DNA from: CALRQJ02 sp943370285
GTDB taxonomy: Bacteria; Bacteroidota; Bacteroidia; Chitinophagales; Chitinophagaceae
Direction of reading: 5' to 3'
Assembly: GCA_943370285.1 (NCBI GenBank)
Contig: CALRQJ020000022.1
Coordinates: 1 to 26,535 of the forward strand
Length of the DNA stretch: 26,535 nt
Below are positions 16,194-24,388 of this stretch, piece after piece (the stretch's first letter is position 1; every line of letters begins with the position of its first letter). The notes under the pieces are model-generated. The model made no database searches and was not told the DNA's origin. It worked only from the letters and a program-made list of their open reading frames with translations. The position numbers and the translations under genes are program-made.

Positions 16194-17018
16194 TTACGAC
16201 TGTTTTTGAAAAGGCTGTTTCATCAAGTGAATAAAATCTTCGTCTCTTTCGTTGGGGTAATATCGGTCTAAGCCGTACTTAATGTCTTTGGGGTCTAGTT
16301 TTTTTAGTGTTCCCAATAACCGATCCCAAATAGATAAAATGGCGCCATAGTTGCTATCGGTAAAAGGTTGTTTCCAGTGGTGATGCACTTTGTGCATATT
16401 GGGCGACACTAATACATATCCCAAAGCAGTATCTAACCATTTGGGTAAACTAATATTGGCATGTGTAAATGCCGTTGCAATGATTAAAATGGTTTGAAAA
16501 ATCATTACGGCATACATAGGAGCACCACTGACAACAATACCCATGAAAAAGAAAGCGCCACGTACCAAACTTTCAATGGGGTGATGTCTTAACCCGGTGG
16601 TAACATCTACATTATTATCGGCATGGTGAATAACATGAAAACGCCATAATACCGGTACTTTATGTTCGGTGATATGCACCAACCATCCGCCGAAAAAATC
16701 CAATACCAAAAAGCTGATGATAATAGCACCTAGCGTACCAACTCCAAACCAATAGACTAAACCAATGCCCTGTACTTTACACCAATCGCTCAACAATACA
16801 ATAAATATGGCTAAAAAAGTATGGATGATTAAATGAATAATGGTAAAGCCGAAATTAACAGCTGCATGTTTTACCTTATGCTGTTTGTACTGCATAGGCA
16901 AAAGCGGAATAGCCCCTTCAATAATCCAGAAAAACAATAAACCACCTACCAAAAAAGCCATCCTTTCTAGTGGACGCTGTTCTAATGTAGAAAAATGATT
17001 GATTACCTGTTCAAACAT
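16194..17018 (-). CDS. Sterol desaturase/fatty acid hydroxylase family membrane protein
   Basis: 274 residues from the ATG at 17018 (an ATG at 17048 is also possible). Several hydrophobic segments (about 22-40, 55-78, 88-110, 155-185) surround the histidine clusters of the di-iron family: H115-ITE-H119, H128-VI-HH132, H145-H146, H186 and H209-KV-HHH214. The family hydroxylates or desaturates lipid chains in the inner membrane using O2. The closest role here could be hydroxylation of membrane lipids or lipid A acyl chains, which would fit the kdsB operon, but the substrate is not known. It is the first gene of the apparent three-gene unit, downstream of the dnaN terminator. Confidence 0.88.
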   Translation of the reverse strand: MFEQVINHFSTLEQRPLERMAFLVGGLLFFWIIEGAIPLLPMQYKQHKVKHAAVNFGFTIIHLIIHTFLAIFIVLLSDWCKVQGIGLVYWFGVGTLGAIIISFLVLDFFGGWLVHITEHKVPVLWRFHVIHHADNNVDVTTGLRHHPIESLVRGAFFFMGIVVSGAPMYAVMIFQTILIIATAFTHANISLPKWLDTALGYVLVSPNMHKVHHHWKQPFTDSNYGAILSIWDRLLGTLKKLDPKDIKYGLDRYYPNERDEDFIHLMKQPFQKQS

Positions 17019-17047
17019 GGCAACTTGTTTTATGGCATGAAAGTACA

Positions 17048-17078
17048 AACAAAAATCCCCCTGCGATGCAAGGGGATT
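17048..17078 (-). terminator. Intrinsic terminator after dnaN
   Basis: The stem AATCCCCTTGC/GCAGGGGGATT on the minus strand (one mismatch) has a 3-nt loop and is followed by TTTTTG. It lies just after the dnaN stop. Confidence 0.8.
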
Positions 17079-17105
17079 AAAATATACGGTCGAAAAATTT
17101 ATGAC

Positions 17106-18221
17106 TTAATTATTCAACATCAATGGCATCACCAACATCAACAATTCTTCATGTTCACCTTGCTCGGTTGGTTTTAAAATACCTGCTTTGGTAGATGTAG
17201 CCAATTCAATTTTTACTTCGTCGCTTTCTGCGGCATTCAACATTTCTATCAAAAACTTGGCATTGAAAGCAATCTGTAAATCTTCGCCATCGTATTGGCA
17301 ATTCATTCTTTCATTTCCTTCAAAACTAAAGTCAACATCTTGTGCTGCCAACTGCAATTCGCTACCGGTAATGTTTAGCGCTACTTGGTTGGTACTTTTA
17401 TTGGAGAAGATGCTTACACGACGTAATGCACTTTGAAAATCGAGTTTATTTACGATAAGCTTGTATGGATTATCAGTTGGAATCACCACTTTGTAATCGG
17501 GGAAACGGGCATCAATCAAACGACAAATCAATTGTGTGCTGCCATGGGTTACAAACAAGTGATTGCTATTGTAGCTTAGGCTTAAATCGTCATCGTTATC
17601 GGGTAACGCATTCTTTAAAAGGGTTAAAGGCTTTTTTGGAACGATAAAGGAATCAGTTTTGCTGCAGGTTACATCGGTTCTTTTGTAACGTACCAAGCGA
17701 TGAGCATCGGTGGCTACAAATTGCAATGCATTTTTGCTTAGTTCGAAGAACACACCGGTCATGGCGGGTCTTAAATCATCGCTACTTACGGCAAACAACG
17801 CTTTATTGATGGCAGTAACCAAAGCGCTGCTGCTCATAGAAAATACATTGGTATCATCGGCCGCAGGCTCTTTGGGGAAGTTGTCGGGATTTTCACCCAT
17901 TACTTTGTATTTACCATTGTCGCTGGTAATTTCTACGCCAAAGTTTTTATCAATATTGAAGGTTAACGGCTGATCGGCAGTGTTCTTCAGCGAATCCATC
18001 AAGATTTTAGCCGGAATACACACTTTTCCGTTGGCTTTACTTTCCACATCCATTTGAACCCTCATCACTGTTTCGAGGTCGGTGGCTACTACGGTAAGTT
18101 TTTTATCCTGAATATCGAATAAAAAGTCCTCTAATATAGGCAGAACGGTATTGGTATTGATTACACCACTGATTTGCTGCAAGTGCTTCAGCAGCGAGGA
18201 AGAGGAAACAATAAACTTCAT
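17106..18221 (-). CDS. dnaN: DNA polymerase III beta subunit (sliding clamp)
   Basis: 371 residues from the ATG at 18221. The ring-shaped clamp holds the replicative polymerase on DNA. The start MKFIVSSSSLLKHLQQISG and the end MLVMPLMLNN (ending with the P-M-x-L clamp motif) are typical, and conserved internal pieces include DFLFDIQ, ATDLET, VFFELS, FVATDAHRL, LIDARFPDYKVVIP and three clamp-fold domains of about 120 residues each. An in-frame ATG at 18242 lies within the -7 element and is rejected. It has its own promoter and terminator and is not next to dnaA or recF, as is usual in Bacteroidota. Confidence 0.97.
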   Translation of the reverse strand: MKFIVSSSSLLKHLQQISGVINTNTVLPILEDFLFDIQDKKLTVVATDLETVMRVQMDVESKANGKVCIPAKILMDSLKNTADQPLTFNIDKNFGVEITSDNGKYKVMGENPDNFPKEPAADDTNVFSMSSSALVTAINKALFAVSSDDLRPAMTGVFFELSKNALQFVATDAHRLVRYKRTDVTCSKTDSFIVPKKPLTLLKNALPDNDDDLSLSYNSNHLFVTHGSTQLICRLIDARFPDYKVVIPTDNPYKLIVNKLDFQSALRRVSIFSNKSTNQVALNITGSELQLAAQDVDFSFEGNERMNCQYDGEDLQIAFNAKFLIEMLNAAESDEVKIELATSTKAGILKPTEQGEHEELLMLVMPLMLNN

Positions 18222-18239
18222 TGCTACGTTGTTTTGCAA

Positions 18240-18270
18240 CAAACCTACAGCAAATTGTTAATTACACAAA
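18240..18270 (-). promoter_or_regulatory. dnaN promoter (-33/-7)
   Basis: The minus strand has TTTG (18267-18270), exactly 19 nt, then TAGGTTTG (18240-18247): a complete match to the Bacteroidota TTTG-N19-TAnnTTTG promoter. It predicts a leader of about a dozen bases before the ATG at 18221. Confidence 0.8.
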
Positions 18271-18312
18271 GCCGAGTTATGGGCTGTGATAAAAATTAGG
18301 TTTTGGTGTGCA

Positions 18313-18732
18313 TTAGACAGGCCTATTATGTGTAGCTAGCAACTCGGTAAATCGTTCTTTAACAACGGGTTTGATAAGGTAATTAGCTACTTCTTGGTAT
18401 TGGCTAGAGCGTCTTAAATCATATTCGTCTACCGAAGAACTAACCATGTAAATAGTAATAGACTTAGAGAGTTGGTTTTTGATGGCTTTAAAGGCATCTA
18501 AAAATTGCCAACCATCCATTTCGGGCATATTGATGTCTAGAAAAATAATATCGGGTAAAGTTTCGCCACTTTGTTGGTTGGCTTGAATAAAGTTGATGGC
18601 TTCTTTACCGTGGTGAAAGGCCAAAACATGGCTTGCCAGTTGTGTAGCTTCAATGGTTTTTTGAGCAGTAAACTGGTAAATTCTATCGTCGTCTATTAGA
18701 CAGACAATCAATTTGTTGTGCGGAGTGTCCAT
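18313..18732 (-). CDS. Stand-alone response regulator (receiver domain only)
   Basis: 139 residues, one CheY-like receiver domain with no output domain. Key residues are the acidic pocket D14-D16 (CLIDDDRIY), phospho-acceptor D66 (FLDINMP), S98-S100 in place of the conserved T/S, and K121 (LIKPV). It should be phosphorylated by a histidine kinase that is not in the window and act by protein-protein contact. The KPV and DINMPEMDGWQFL signatures are typical of Bacteroidota single-domain receivers. A TACATTTA -7-like box (minus strand, 18749-18756) lies upstream, so it is transcribed alone. Confidence 0.92.
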   Translation of the reverse strand: MDTPHNKLIVCLIDDDRIYQFTAQKTIEATQLASHVLAFHHGKEAINFIQANQQSGETLPDIIFLDINMPEMDGWQFLDAFKAIKNQLSKSITIYMVSSSVDEYDLRRSSQYQEVANYLIKPVVKERFTELLATHNRPV

Positions 18733-18833
18733 TCCGGGATATTGGATTTAAATGTAGCTATTAATTGCCGTTACTAGTGTAAAAATATTTATTTAGCAGT
18801 AAAATCGGAACTTTTGATGCATTTTACTCCATT

Positions 18834-19325
18834 ATGGGTATGCCGTACAAGAAAATATTAACCAAAGAAGAAGCTGCTCAAAAGATTAAACATTATTGCA
18901 GTTACCAAGAAAGATGCCATAGTGAAGTAAAAGAAAAATTATATGGGTATGGTTTAAGAAAAACAGAAGTAGAAACCTTGCTATCGCAGATGGTAGAAGA
19001 AGATTACTTGAATGAAGAACGTTTTGCCATTCAATTTGCCGGCGGAAAATTTAGAATGAAGCAATGGGGTAAACAGAAAATTAAATACGAACTACAACAA
19101 AAAAGAGTGAGTGATTATTGCATTAAAAAAGCATTGGCACATATTGATAATGACGATTATAACACCACACTTCAAAAAGTAGCACTCAAAAAATGGAACA
19201 CTTTAAAGGGAGAACAATACATCAGCCGACAGGCTAAAACCATGCAATTTTTGTTACGCAAAGGCTATGAAAGCAAACAAGCGGCAGCTATTGTAAAAGA
19301 TTTACAAAATAAAGTTTTACTTTGA
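18834..19325 (+). CDS. recX: RecX family regulatory protein
   Basis: 163 residues, usual length. RecX binds RecA filaments and limits recombination and SOS activity. It shows the triple three-helix repeats of the family: HYCSYQERCHSEVKEKLYGYGL (first), MVEEDYLNEERFAIQFAGGKFRMKQWGKQKIKYELQQKRVSDYCIKKAL (second, including the conserved DYLNEERFA and WG..KI motifs) and a third repeat ending MQFLLRKGYESKQAAAIVKDL. recA is not next to it. It starts a plus-strand row; the following lpxR-like gene begins 19 nt after its stop, so they may be cotranscribed. Confidence 0.92.
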   Translation: MGMPYKKILTKEEAAQKIKHYCSYQERCHSEVKEKLYGYGLRKTEVETLLSQMVEEDYLNEERFAIQFAGGKFRMKQWGKQKIKYELQQKRVSDYCIKKALAHIDNDDYNTTLQKVALKKWNTLKGEQYISRQAKTMQFLLRKGYESKQAAAIVKDLQNKVLL

Positions 19326-19344
19326 ACTGTTGCAATCATCATCT

Positions 19345-20304
19345 ATGAATCACCTGTTGGCTTTATTGGTATTGATACTCAGCTGTACTTCACATCTTGT
19401 TAATGGTGCAGATAGTACAGGGCATTTTTATAAAAAAGAGTTGCGCCTAATTGGCGAAAATGATGCATTTAGATTTAACAATAAAGATGGCTATTATACC
19501 AATGGAATTGTTTTTCGGTATAGTACTGCTCAAAAGAAAAATCCTACATCTGTTGTGGAATTCCTTGAATTAGGTCAATTGATGTTTAATGCGAATTACA
19601 GAATCATTTTAGCGGCAGAGCAAATTGATAGACCTATTGCAGGTTTTTTATTTTTAAAATACGGTAAAACCAAATTTTGGAAGTCTAACACTTATCTTGA
19701 ATGGAATGCTAGTATTGGCACCATAGGAAAAGCATCATTCGCAAAAAATGTGCAAGAATTCTTTCATACCATTGGAAAAATTAATAACGAAGTATCAGGT
19801 TGGAAATGGCAAGTAAAAGATGAAGTTGGCATTAATGGCGGTGTTAACGTTGGCAAATCGATTGGTATCGTCAATAAACGCATTTCATTTTTTATTGAAC
19901 CAATACTTCAACTTAATGCCGGTAACACTTTTACCAATGCCCAGTTTGCACCCCTATTTAAATTAGGTATTTTTAATACGGGCAAGCAAAACAGTTGGTG
20001 GGGCGGACACCTATTGTCTACAAATACGCATCGCAAACAACAACCCGAAATTTATTTGTTTACACAACCTTCCATTGGTTATCATTGGTATAACGGAACA
20101 GTACAAGGTGGTTTATTTAGAAAAGATAAAGGCGATGTACTAGCAACGATTTATCCTTGGCTCTTCAGACAAAATACCGGCATCGTCTACAACAAACCAA
20201 GATGGAGTGCATCTTTTGCTGTTTGTTATATGGGCAAAGAAGCCACCACTCAAATTAGGGAACATCGGTATCGATCGCTTCAATTTGCTTGGCGTTTTAA
20301 TTGA
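19345..20304 (+). CDS. lpxR: LpxR family lipid A 3'-O-deacylase
   Basis: 319 residues from the ATG at 19345. A signal sequence (about 1-21, ends VNGAD) precedes an outer-membrane beta-barrel of the LpxR (DUF2219) type. Family marks are LIGENDAF (N39, D40), DGYYTNGI (T52, N53) and the FAKNVQEFFHTIGKINNEVSGW segment (H141, E149), which fit the catalytic Asn-Asp/Thr/His/Glu set of LpxR by order, though the His-to-Glu spacing needs an alignment to confirm. The enzyme removes the 3'-acyloxyacyl chain of lipid A in the outer membrane, lowering immune recognition and changing membrane packing. An upstream TTG-initiated extension is not needed. The next gene's ATG is 34 nt after the stop. Confidence 0.8.
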   Translation: MNHLLALLVLILSCTSHLVNGADSTGHFYKKELRLIGENDAFRFNNKDGYYTNGIVFRYSTAQKKNPTSVVEFLELGQLMFNANYRIILAAEQIDRPIAGFLFLKYGKTKFWKSNTYLEWNASIGTIGKASFAKNVQEFFHTIGKINNEVSGWKWQVKDEVGINGGVNVGKSIGIVNKRISFFIEPILQLNAGNTFTNAQFAPLFKLGIFNTGKQNSWWGGHLLSTNTHRKQQPEIYLFTQPSIGYHWYNGTVQGGLFRKDKGDVLATIYPWLFRQNTGIVYNKPRWSASFAVCYMGKEATTQIREHRYRSLQFAWRFN

Positions 20305-20312
20305 GATTGCCG

Positions 20313-20320
20313 CATCTTTG
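20313..20320 (+). promoter_or_regulatory. Possible -7 element for the omega-amidase
   Basis: CATCTTTG differs from TAnnTTTG at one base, with a TTG 21 nt upstream at 20289-20291. It suggests the amidase and nagA may also be transcribed from their own start after lpxR. Confidence 0.35.
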
Positions 20321-20338
20321 TGGTATCAATTTTCTAGC

Positions 20339-21139
20339 ATGTCATTACTCCGTTTCACCCTTATACAAACCCAATTGCATTGGGAAGATAAAGCAGCAAA
20401 TTTGCAAATGTTAGAGCAGCAAATAAACAGCGTAGAACAACTTGGCCAAGTAGTGATACTCCCCGAAATGTTTAGCACCGGCTTTAGCATGAAACCCGAA
20501 TTGTTGGCTGAATCTATGGAGGGAGATACGGTACAATGGATGCGTAAACTAGCCATCCACAAAAAAATTATTCTTACCGGTTCTTTAATGATTGAAGATG
20601 ATGGAAAATATTACAATCGATTAATTTGGATGTTGCCTAATGGTCAGTTTGGATATTATGATAAAAAACATTTATTCGCCTTTGGCGGAGAAGATAAACA
20701 CTACCATCCAGGCAAAAAGCGACTGATAGCTGCTGTTAACGGATTTAAGATTAATCTACAAATATGTTACGATTTGCGTTTTCCGGTTTGGGCAAGACAA
20801 CAAATACATACTACCAATCAACCCGAATATGATGTACTCATTTATGTAGCCAATTGGCCCGAAAGAAGAAATCATGCTTGGAAAACATTACTGCAAGCAA
20901 GGGCTATAGAAAATCAATGCTATGTAATTGGCGTCAATAGAGTGGGTAAAGATGGTAACGATATTTATCATAGTGGTGATAGCGCTGTTATCAATCCAAT
21001 GGGAGAAGTGTTGTTTACAAAAGCACATGAAGAAACCATCTTCACTACTACCATACATAAAAACGACGTGGATGAAGTAAGAGACAAATTACCTTTTTGG
21101 AAAGATGCCGATTCGTTCATGTTACTCGACCAAGCATAA
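20339..21139 (+). CDS. Omega-amidase / carbon-nitrogen hydrolase (YafV-like)
   Basis: 266 residues from the ATG at 20339. An upstream in-frame ATG (20207) overlaps the end of the lpxR-like gene by about 98 bases and is rejected. The nitrilase-superfamily catalytic triad is complete: E43 (LPEMFSTGF), K109 (YDKKHLFAFGGE) and C143 (QICYDLRFPVW). The GxxxFGGE and ICYDLRFP forms are typical of the omega-amidase branch, which hydrolyses 2-oxoglutaramate and 2-oxosuccinamate to the dicarboxylates in glutamine-transaminase metabolite repair. It is cytoplasmic. The nagA ATG is 6 nt after its stop, so the two share a transcript; both release nitrogen or acetyl groups from amides, but a functional link is not shown. 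Confidence 0.9.
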   Translation: MSLLRFTLIQTQLHWEDKAANLQMLEQQINSVEQLGQVVILPEMFSTGFSMKPELLAESMEGDTVQWMRKLAIHKKIILTGSLMIEDDGKYYNRLIWMLPNGQFGYYDKKHLFAFGGEDKHYHPGKKRLIAAVNGFKINLQICYDLRFPVWARQQIHTTNQPEYDVLIYVANWPERRNHAWKTLLQARAIENQCYVIGVNRVGKDGNDIYHSGDSAVINPMGEVLFTKAHEETIFTTTIHKNDVDEVRDKLPFWKDADSFMLLDQA

Positions 21140-21145
21140 CATCAC

Positions 21146-22222
21146 ATGAGCCAACAACAATTCAGCGCAGCAAAAATTTTTACCGGCAATGATTGGTTAA
21201 CAAATCAAATCATTACAGTTGAAGCCGGCACCATCACTAATATTGAAAATTATAGTGGTGAAACTGATGCTGCAATGATTGTACCTGCGTTTATCGACTT
21301 GCAACTCTATGGTGCATTTGGCAGTTTATTGGCAGTAGAACCTACTGTTGAAACAGTCGAAAAAATATACCACTACTCAAAGCAAGGAGGAGCTGCATTT
21401 TGCATGCCAACCGTTGCTACCAATACCACTGCTAGCATTATTGCTTGTGCCGATGCTATTCATCACTATTGGGCAGGAGGAGGTAAAGGTGTTTTGGGTT
21501 TACATGTAGAAGGGCCATGGATAAATCCTATTAAACGAGGGGCACATGTAGAAGCATTGATTTATGCTCCAAGTTTAGAAGAAGTGACTCTATTGCTCGA
21601 TGCTTGTAAAGGCACTATCAAAATAATTACCCTAGCTCCTGAAATATGTAGCCCTGATATTATTCAACACATCAATAGTTATGGCATTGTTGTGTTTGCA
21701 GGTCATAGTAATGCCAGCTATGAACAAGCTATGCAAGCTTTTGATAACGGCATAGCTGCGGTTACGCATCTGTACAATGCCATGTCGCCTTTACAACACA
21801 GAGCACCGGGTTTAGTGGGTGCTGCATTTAATCATCCTTCGGTGATGGCAAGTATCATACCCGATGGTTATCATGTTGATTTTGCTGCTATCAGCATTGC
21901 AAAAAAACAAATGGAAGAACGATTGTTTATTATTACAGATGCAGTGACTGAAACCGAATCAGGCTACTATCTACACCAATTAGTTGGGGACAAATACGAA
22001 GCCAACGGAACCTTGAGTGGCTCTGCATTAACCATGATTAAAGCCGTAAAACAAATCATACAGCACACCAATATTACATTAACCGAAGCGTTAAAGATGG
22101 CTTCGTTGTATCCTGCTAACATTATGAATCTATACAACAAATACGGACAAATTACAATAGGTTCTACTGCTTGTTTTACTGTACTTGATGAACAATTGAA
22201 TGTGTTGAAAGTAGTAGATTGA
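21146..22222 (+). CDS. nagA: N-acetylglucosamine-6-phosphate deacetylase
   Basis: 358 residues, a little short of many NagA proteins (about 380). It removes acetate from GlcNAc-6-P, feeding amino-sugar recycling or breakdown. Amidohydrolase-fold marks are FIDLQLYGAFG (the DxQxxG form), PTVATNT, the metal ligands E122 (HVEGPWINPIKRGAH), H187 (AGHSNA) and H208 (THLYNAMSPLQHRAPGLVGA), and the catalytic D264 (ITDAVTE). No nagB or sugar transporter lies next to it, so peptidoglycan recycling is as likely as chitin use. Its TGA abuts the stop of the converging selD with no bases between. Confidence 0.93.
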   Translation: MSQQQFSAAKIFTGNDWLTNQIITVEAGTITNIENYSGETDAAMIVPAFIDLQLYGAFGSLLAVEPTVETVEKIYHYSKQGGAAFCMPTVATNTTASIIACADAIHHYWAGGGKGVLGLHVEGPWINPIKRGAHVEALIYAPSLEEVTLLLDACKGTIKIITLAPEICSPDIIQHINSYGIVVFAGHSNASYEQAMQAFDNGIAAVTHLYNAMSPLQHRAPGLVGAAFNHPSVMASIIPDGYHVDFAAISIAKKQMEERLFIITDAVTETESGYYLHQLVGDKYEANGTLSGSALTMIKAVKQIIQHTNITLTEALKMASLYPANIMNLYNKYGQITIGSTACFTVLDEQLNVLKVVD

Positions 22223-23284
22223 TTAGCCTTTAAGTTGTACCGAAATGGGTTTATCTCCTGCCTCCGTTACATAGCCAATTGGCGATATGGATGCGATACC
22301 ATATTGATGAAATACTTCGACTACTTCGGCTACAGCCGATGGATCAACCGCTACTAAAATGCCGCCGTTTGTTTGCGGATCGGGTAACATGCTAAAAGCT
22401 TCCATCACATTTACACCTATTCCAAAAGCTACTTTTGCACTATAACTATTCCAGTTGCGATAAGTAGCGTCCGGCACAATACGTTGCGCCAAATAACCTT
22501 TTGCAGATTCAATCATCGGTACTTGGTCGTAATGAATAATAGCACCTAAGCCACTGCCTTCGGCCATTTCCAACACATGACCCAATAATCCAAAACCTGT
22601 AATATCAGTCATGGCATGTACACCTTGCAATTTGCCCAACGCTTCACCAATAGTATTCAACGCTGTTAATTGTTGCAGCATCAATCCTTCATCTTCAGCT
22701 GTTAAAACGCCTCGCTTTTGAGCGGTGGTTAAAATGCCTACCCCTAAAGGTTTGGTCAGCATCAACACATCACCTGCTTTGGCTGTATTGTTTTTTTTGA
22801 GGTGTTCTATTGCTACTATTCCGTTTACGGCTAAACCAAAAAATGGTTCGGTAGAATCTACACTATGTCCACCCGCTAATGGAATACCTGCAGCTGCACA
22901 AATACTTCTGCTTCCTTCTAGTACTTGCTGTGCTAATTCTGCCGGCAATTTTTCTACCGGCCATCCTAAAATAGCAATGGCTAAAATGGGTTTACCCCCC
23001 ATGGCATATACATCACTTATAGCATTAGCCGATGCAATTTGTCCAAATGCAAAAGCATCATTCACCACAGGCATAAAAAAATCGGTAGTGCTAATGAGTG
23101 CGGTGCCATTGCCTAAATCGAACACCGCAGCATCGTCTCTTGAACTATTGCCTACTAACAAATTGGCAAATGCAGCATGATCATTGGTTTTCAAAATGGT
23201 TTCTAACACCTGTGGTGCAATTTTACATCCGCAACCGGCACCATGGGCAAATTGTGTTAACTGTATAGCTGTATTGTCTGACAT
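22223..23284 (-). CDS. selD: Selenide, water dikinase (selenophosphate synthetase)
   Basis: 353 residues from the ATG at 23284. It makes selenophosphate from selenide and ATP in the cytoplasm. The N-terminal active site is FAHGAGCGCKIAP with cysteine C18 and lysine K21, equivalent to the C17/K20 pair of the Escherichia coli enzyme, so the catalytic position is Cys and no in-frame TGA is used for selenocysteine. Other marks are DDAAVFDLGNGTALISTTDFFMPVVND, the GGHS motif (about 145-150) and MTDITGFGLLGHVLEM. The start lies 4 nt after the mnmH stop; an in-frame ATG 39 bases upstream overlaps mnmH and starts a less typical N-terminus. Confidence 0.95.
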   Translation of the reverse strand: MSDNTAIQLTQFAHGAGCGCKIAPQVLETILKTNDHAAFANLLVGNSSRDDAAVFDLGNGTALISTTDFFMPVVNDAFAFGQIASANAISDVYAMGGKPILAIAILGWPVEKLPAELAQQVLEGSRSICAAAGIPLAGGHSVDSTEPFFGLAVNGIVAIEHLKKNNTAKAGDVLMLTKPLGVGILTTAQKRGVLTAEDEGLMLQQLTALNTIGEALGKLQGVHAMTDITGFGLLGHVLEMAEGSGLGAIIHYDQVPMIESAKGYLAQRIVPDATYRNWNSYSAKVAFGIGVNVMEAFSMLPDPQTNGGILVAVDPSAVAEVVEVFHQYGIASISPIGYVTEAGDKPISVQLKG

Positions 23285-23288
23285 TCTT

Positions 23289-24353
23289 TTACGATTTATA
23301 TGCTGCTGCCACCAATGCCGCATTAGTTACAGCGTTGGTATCTATACAAGCAATTTTTTTTATTTGTGTAGATAGGTTGGGTTTGCTGTTTAACGATTTG
23401 GTGTACCATTTATCGTAGTACTTTAGTAAGATGGCAAAACAGCCCCACAAATCATCTTCTAACAAACAGTTGATGGCCGTTTTTGTTTCTAATCCGCCTA
23501 AGCGTTTTTTAATTCTAATAATGGCATTCACTAATTTTTCTTTTTCTCCTTTGCCATACCAATTCATAATATGATTAATACGTTCATCAAAAGGCACATC
23601 AATAAAATATACCGATTGTTGTTTCATGTGTTGGTAGAGTTGAGCCGGCAAATTCACCATACCTATACGCTGACTTTCATCTTCTAACCAAAAGGAAGGT
23701 TGTTGCTTGTGTTGAATGCTTTCATGGGCGGTGAAGAGTGCTAATGCTAATTTGTTTTCAAACATTTCTTGCGATGTTTGTTCAGGCATTCCAATGGCAC
23801 CAAACGCAGAACCTTTATGTTCGGCTAAGCCTTCTAAATCAATCGTTGTAAATCCTAGTTGTTGTAATTGATGCAACACTTCAGTTTTACCGCTACCGGT
23901 ATAGCCGCCAATAATACTTATAGGATAACTAATATCAAATTGTTGTAACACCCAATTGCGAAACGCTTTATAGCCTCCGGCCAAAGTGCTCACTTTAAAG
24001 CCATACAAATCGAGTAGCCAAGCAACGGCTCCACTTCGCATACCGCCTCTCCAACAATGCACTAGAATGTCGTGTTTGGCGGGTTGTCTTTCAGCTACCC
24101 ATTGTTCTACTTGTTCTACCAATTGCTTCATCTTCGGACCAAAAAAATCCAATCCGTATTTGATGGCTTGTTGCCGACTTCTTTGTTTATAAGCTGTGCC
24201 TACAACTTTCCTTTCTTCATCGGAAAATAATGGTAAACTGATAGCATTGGGAATATGGGCATGGGCATATTCTGCCGGACTCCTTACATCAAAAACTAAA
24301 GAAGTTTGGGCTTTTGCCAGAAATGCAGTGATTGTTAATTTTTGTATTGCCAT
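23289..24353 (-). CDS. mnmH: tRNA 2-selenouridine synthase (SelU/MnmH/YbbB)
   Basis: 354 residues from the ATG at 24353. It replaces the sulfur of 2-thiouridine at wobble position 34 of certain tRNAs with selenium, using selenophosphate. The N-terminal rhodanese domain (about 1-135) has the catalytic cysteine C100 in VHCWRGGMRSG. The C-terminal P-loop domain has GGYTGSGKT (149-157). Together with selD downstream this is a complete selenium-to-tRNA unit. The minus-strand -7 element TATTTTTG at 24365-24372 supports this start over an ATG at 24365. selA, selB and a selenocysteine tRNA are absent from the window. Confidence 0.94.
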   Translation of the reverse strand: MAIQKLTITAFLAKAQTSLVFDVRSPAEYAHAHIPNAISLPLFSDEERKVVGTAYKQRSRQQAIKYGLDFFGPKMKQLVEQVEQWVAERQPAKHDILVHCWRGGMRSGAVAWLLDLYGFKVSTLAGGYKAFRNWVLQQFDISYPISIIGGYTGSGKTEVLHQLQQLGFTTIDLEGLAEHKGSAFGAIGMPEQTSQEMFENKLALALFTAHESIQHKQQPSFWLEDESQRIGMVNLPAQLYQHMKQQSVYFIDVPFDERINHIMNWYGKGEKEKLVNAIIRIKKRLGGLETKTAINCLLEDDLWGCFAILLKYYDKWYTKSLNSKPNLSTQIKKIACIDTNAVTNAALVAAAYKS

Positions 24354-24364
24354 TTGGTAAAGCA

Positions 24365-24372
24365 CAAAAATA
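24365..24372 (-). promoter_or_regulatory. Putative -7 element for mnmH-selD
   Basis: The minus strand reads TATTTTTG, exact for TAnnTTTG, 11 nt upstream of the chosen mnmH ATG. The -33 element is unclear and would lie near the divergent lipoprotein start. Confidence 0.5.
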
Positions 24373-24388
24373 TTCTTTACTTTCTGTT

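Noticed and set aside
20207..20338. Longer start for the omega-amidase overlapping lpxR
   Set aside because: The nitrilase fold begins at SLLRFTLIQTQ; the extra 44 residues are an out-of-frame reading of the lpxR end.
24332..24388. Longer start for the lipoprotein overlapping mnmH
   Set aside because: It would bury the lipoprotein signal sequence, which starts cleanly at the ATG at 24389.
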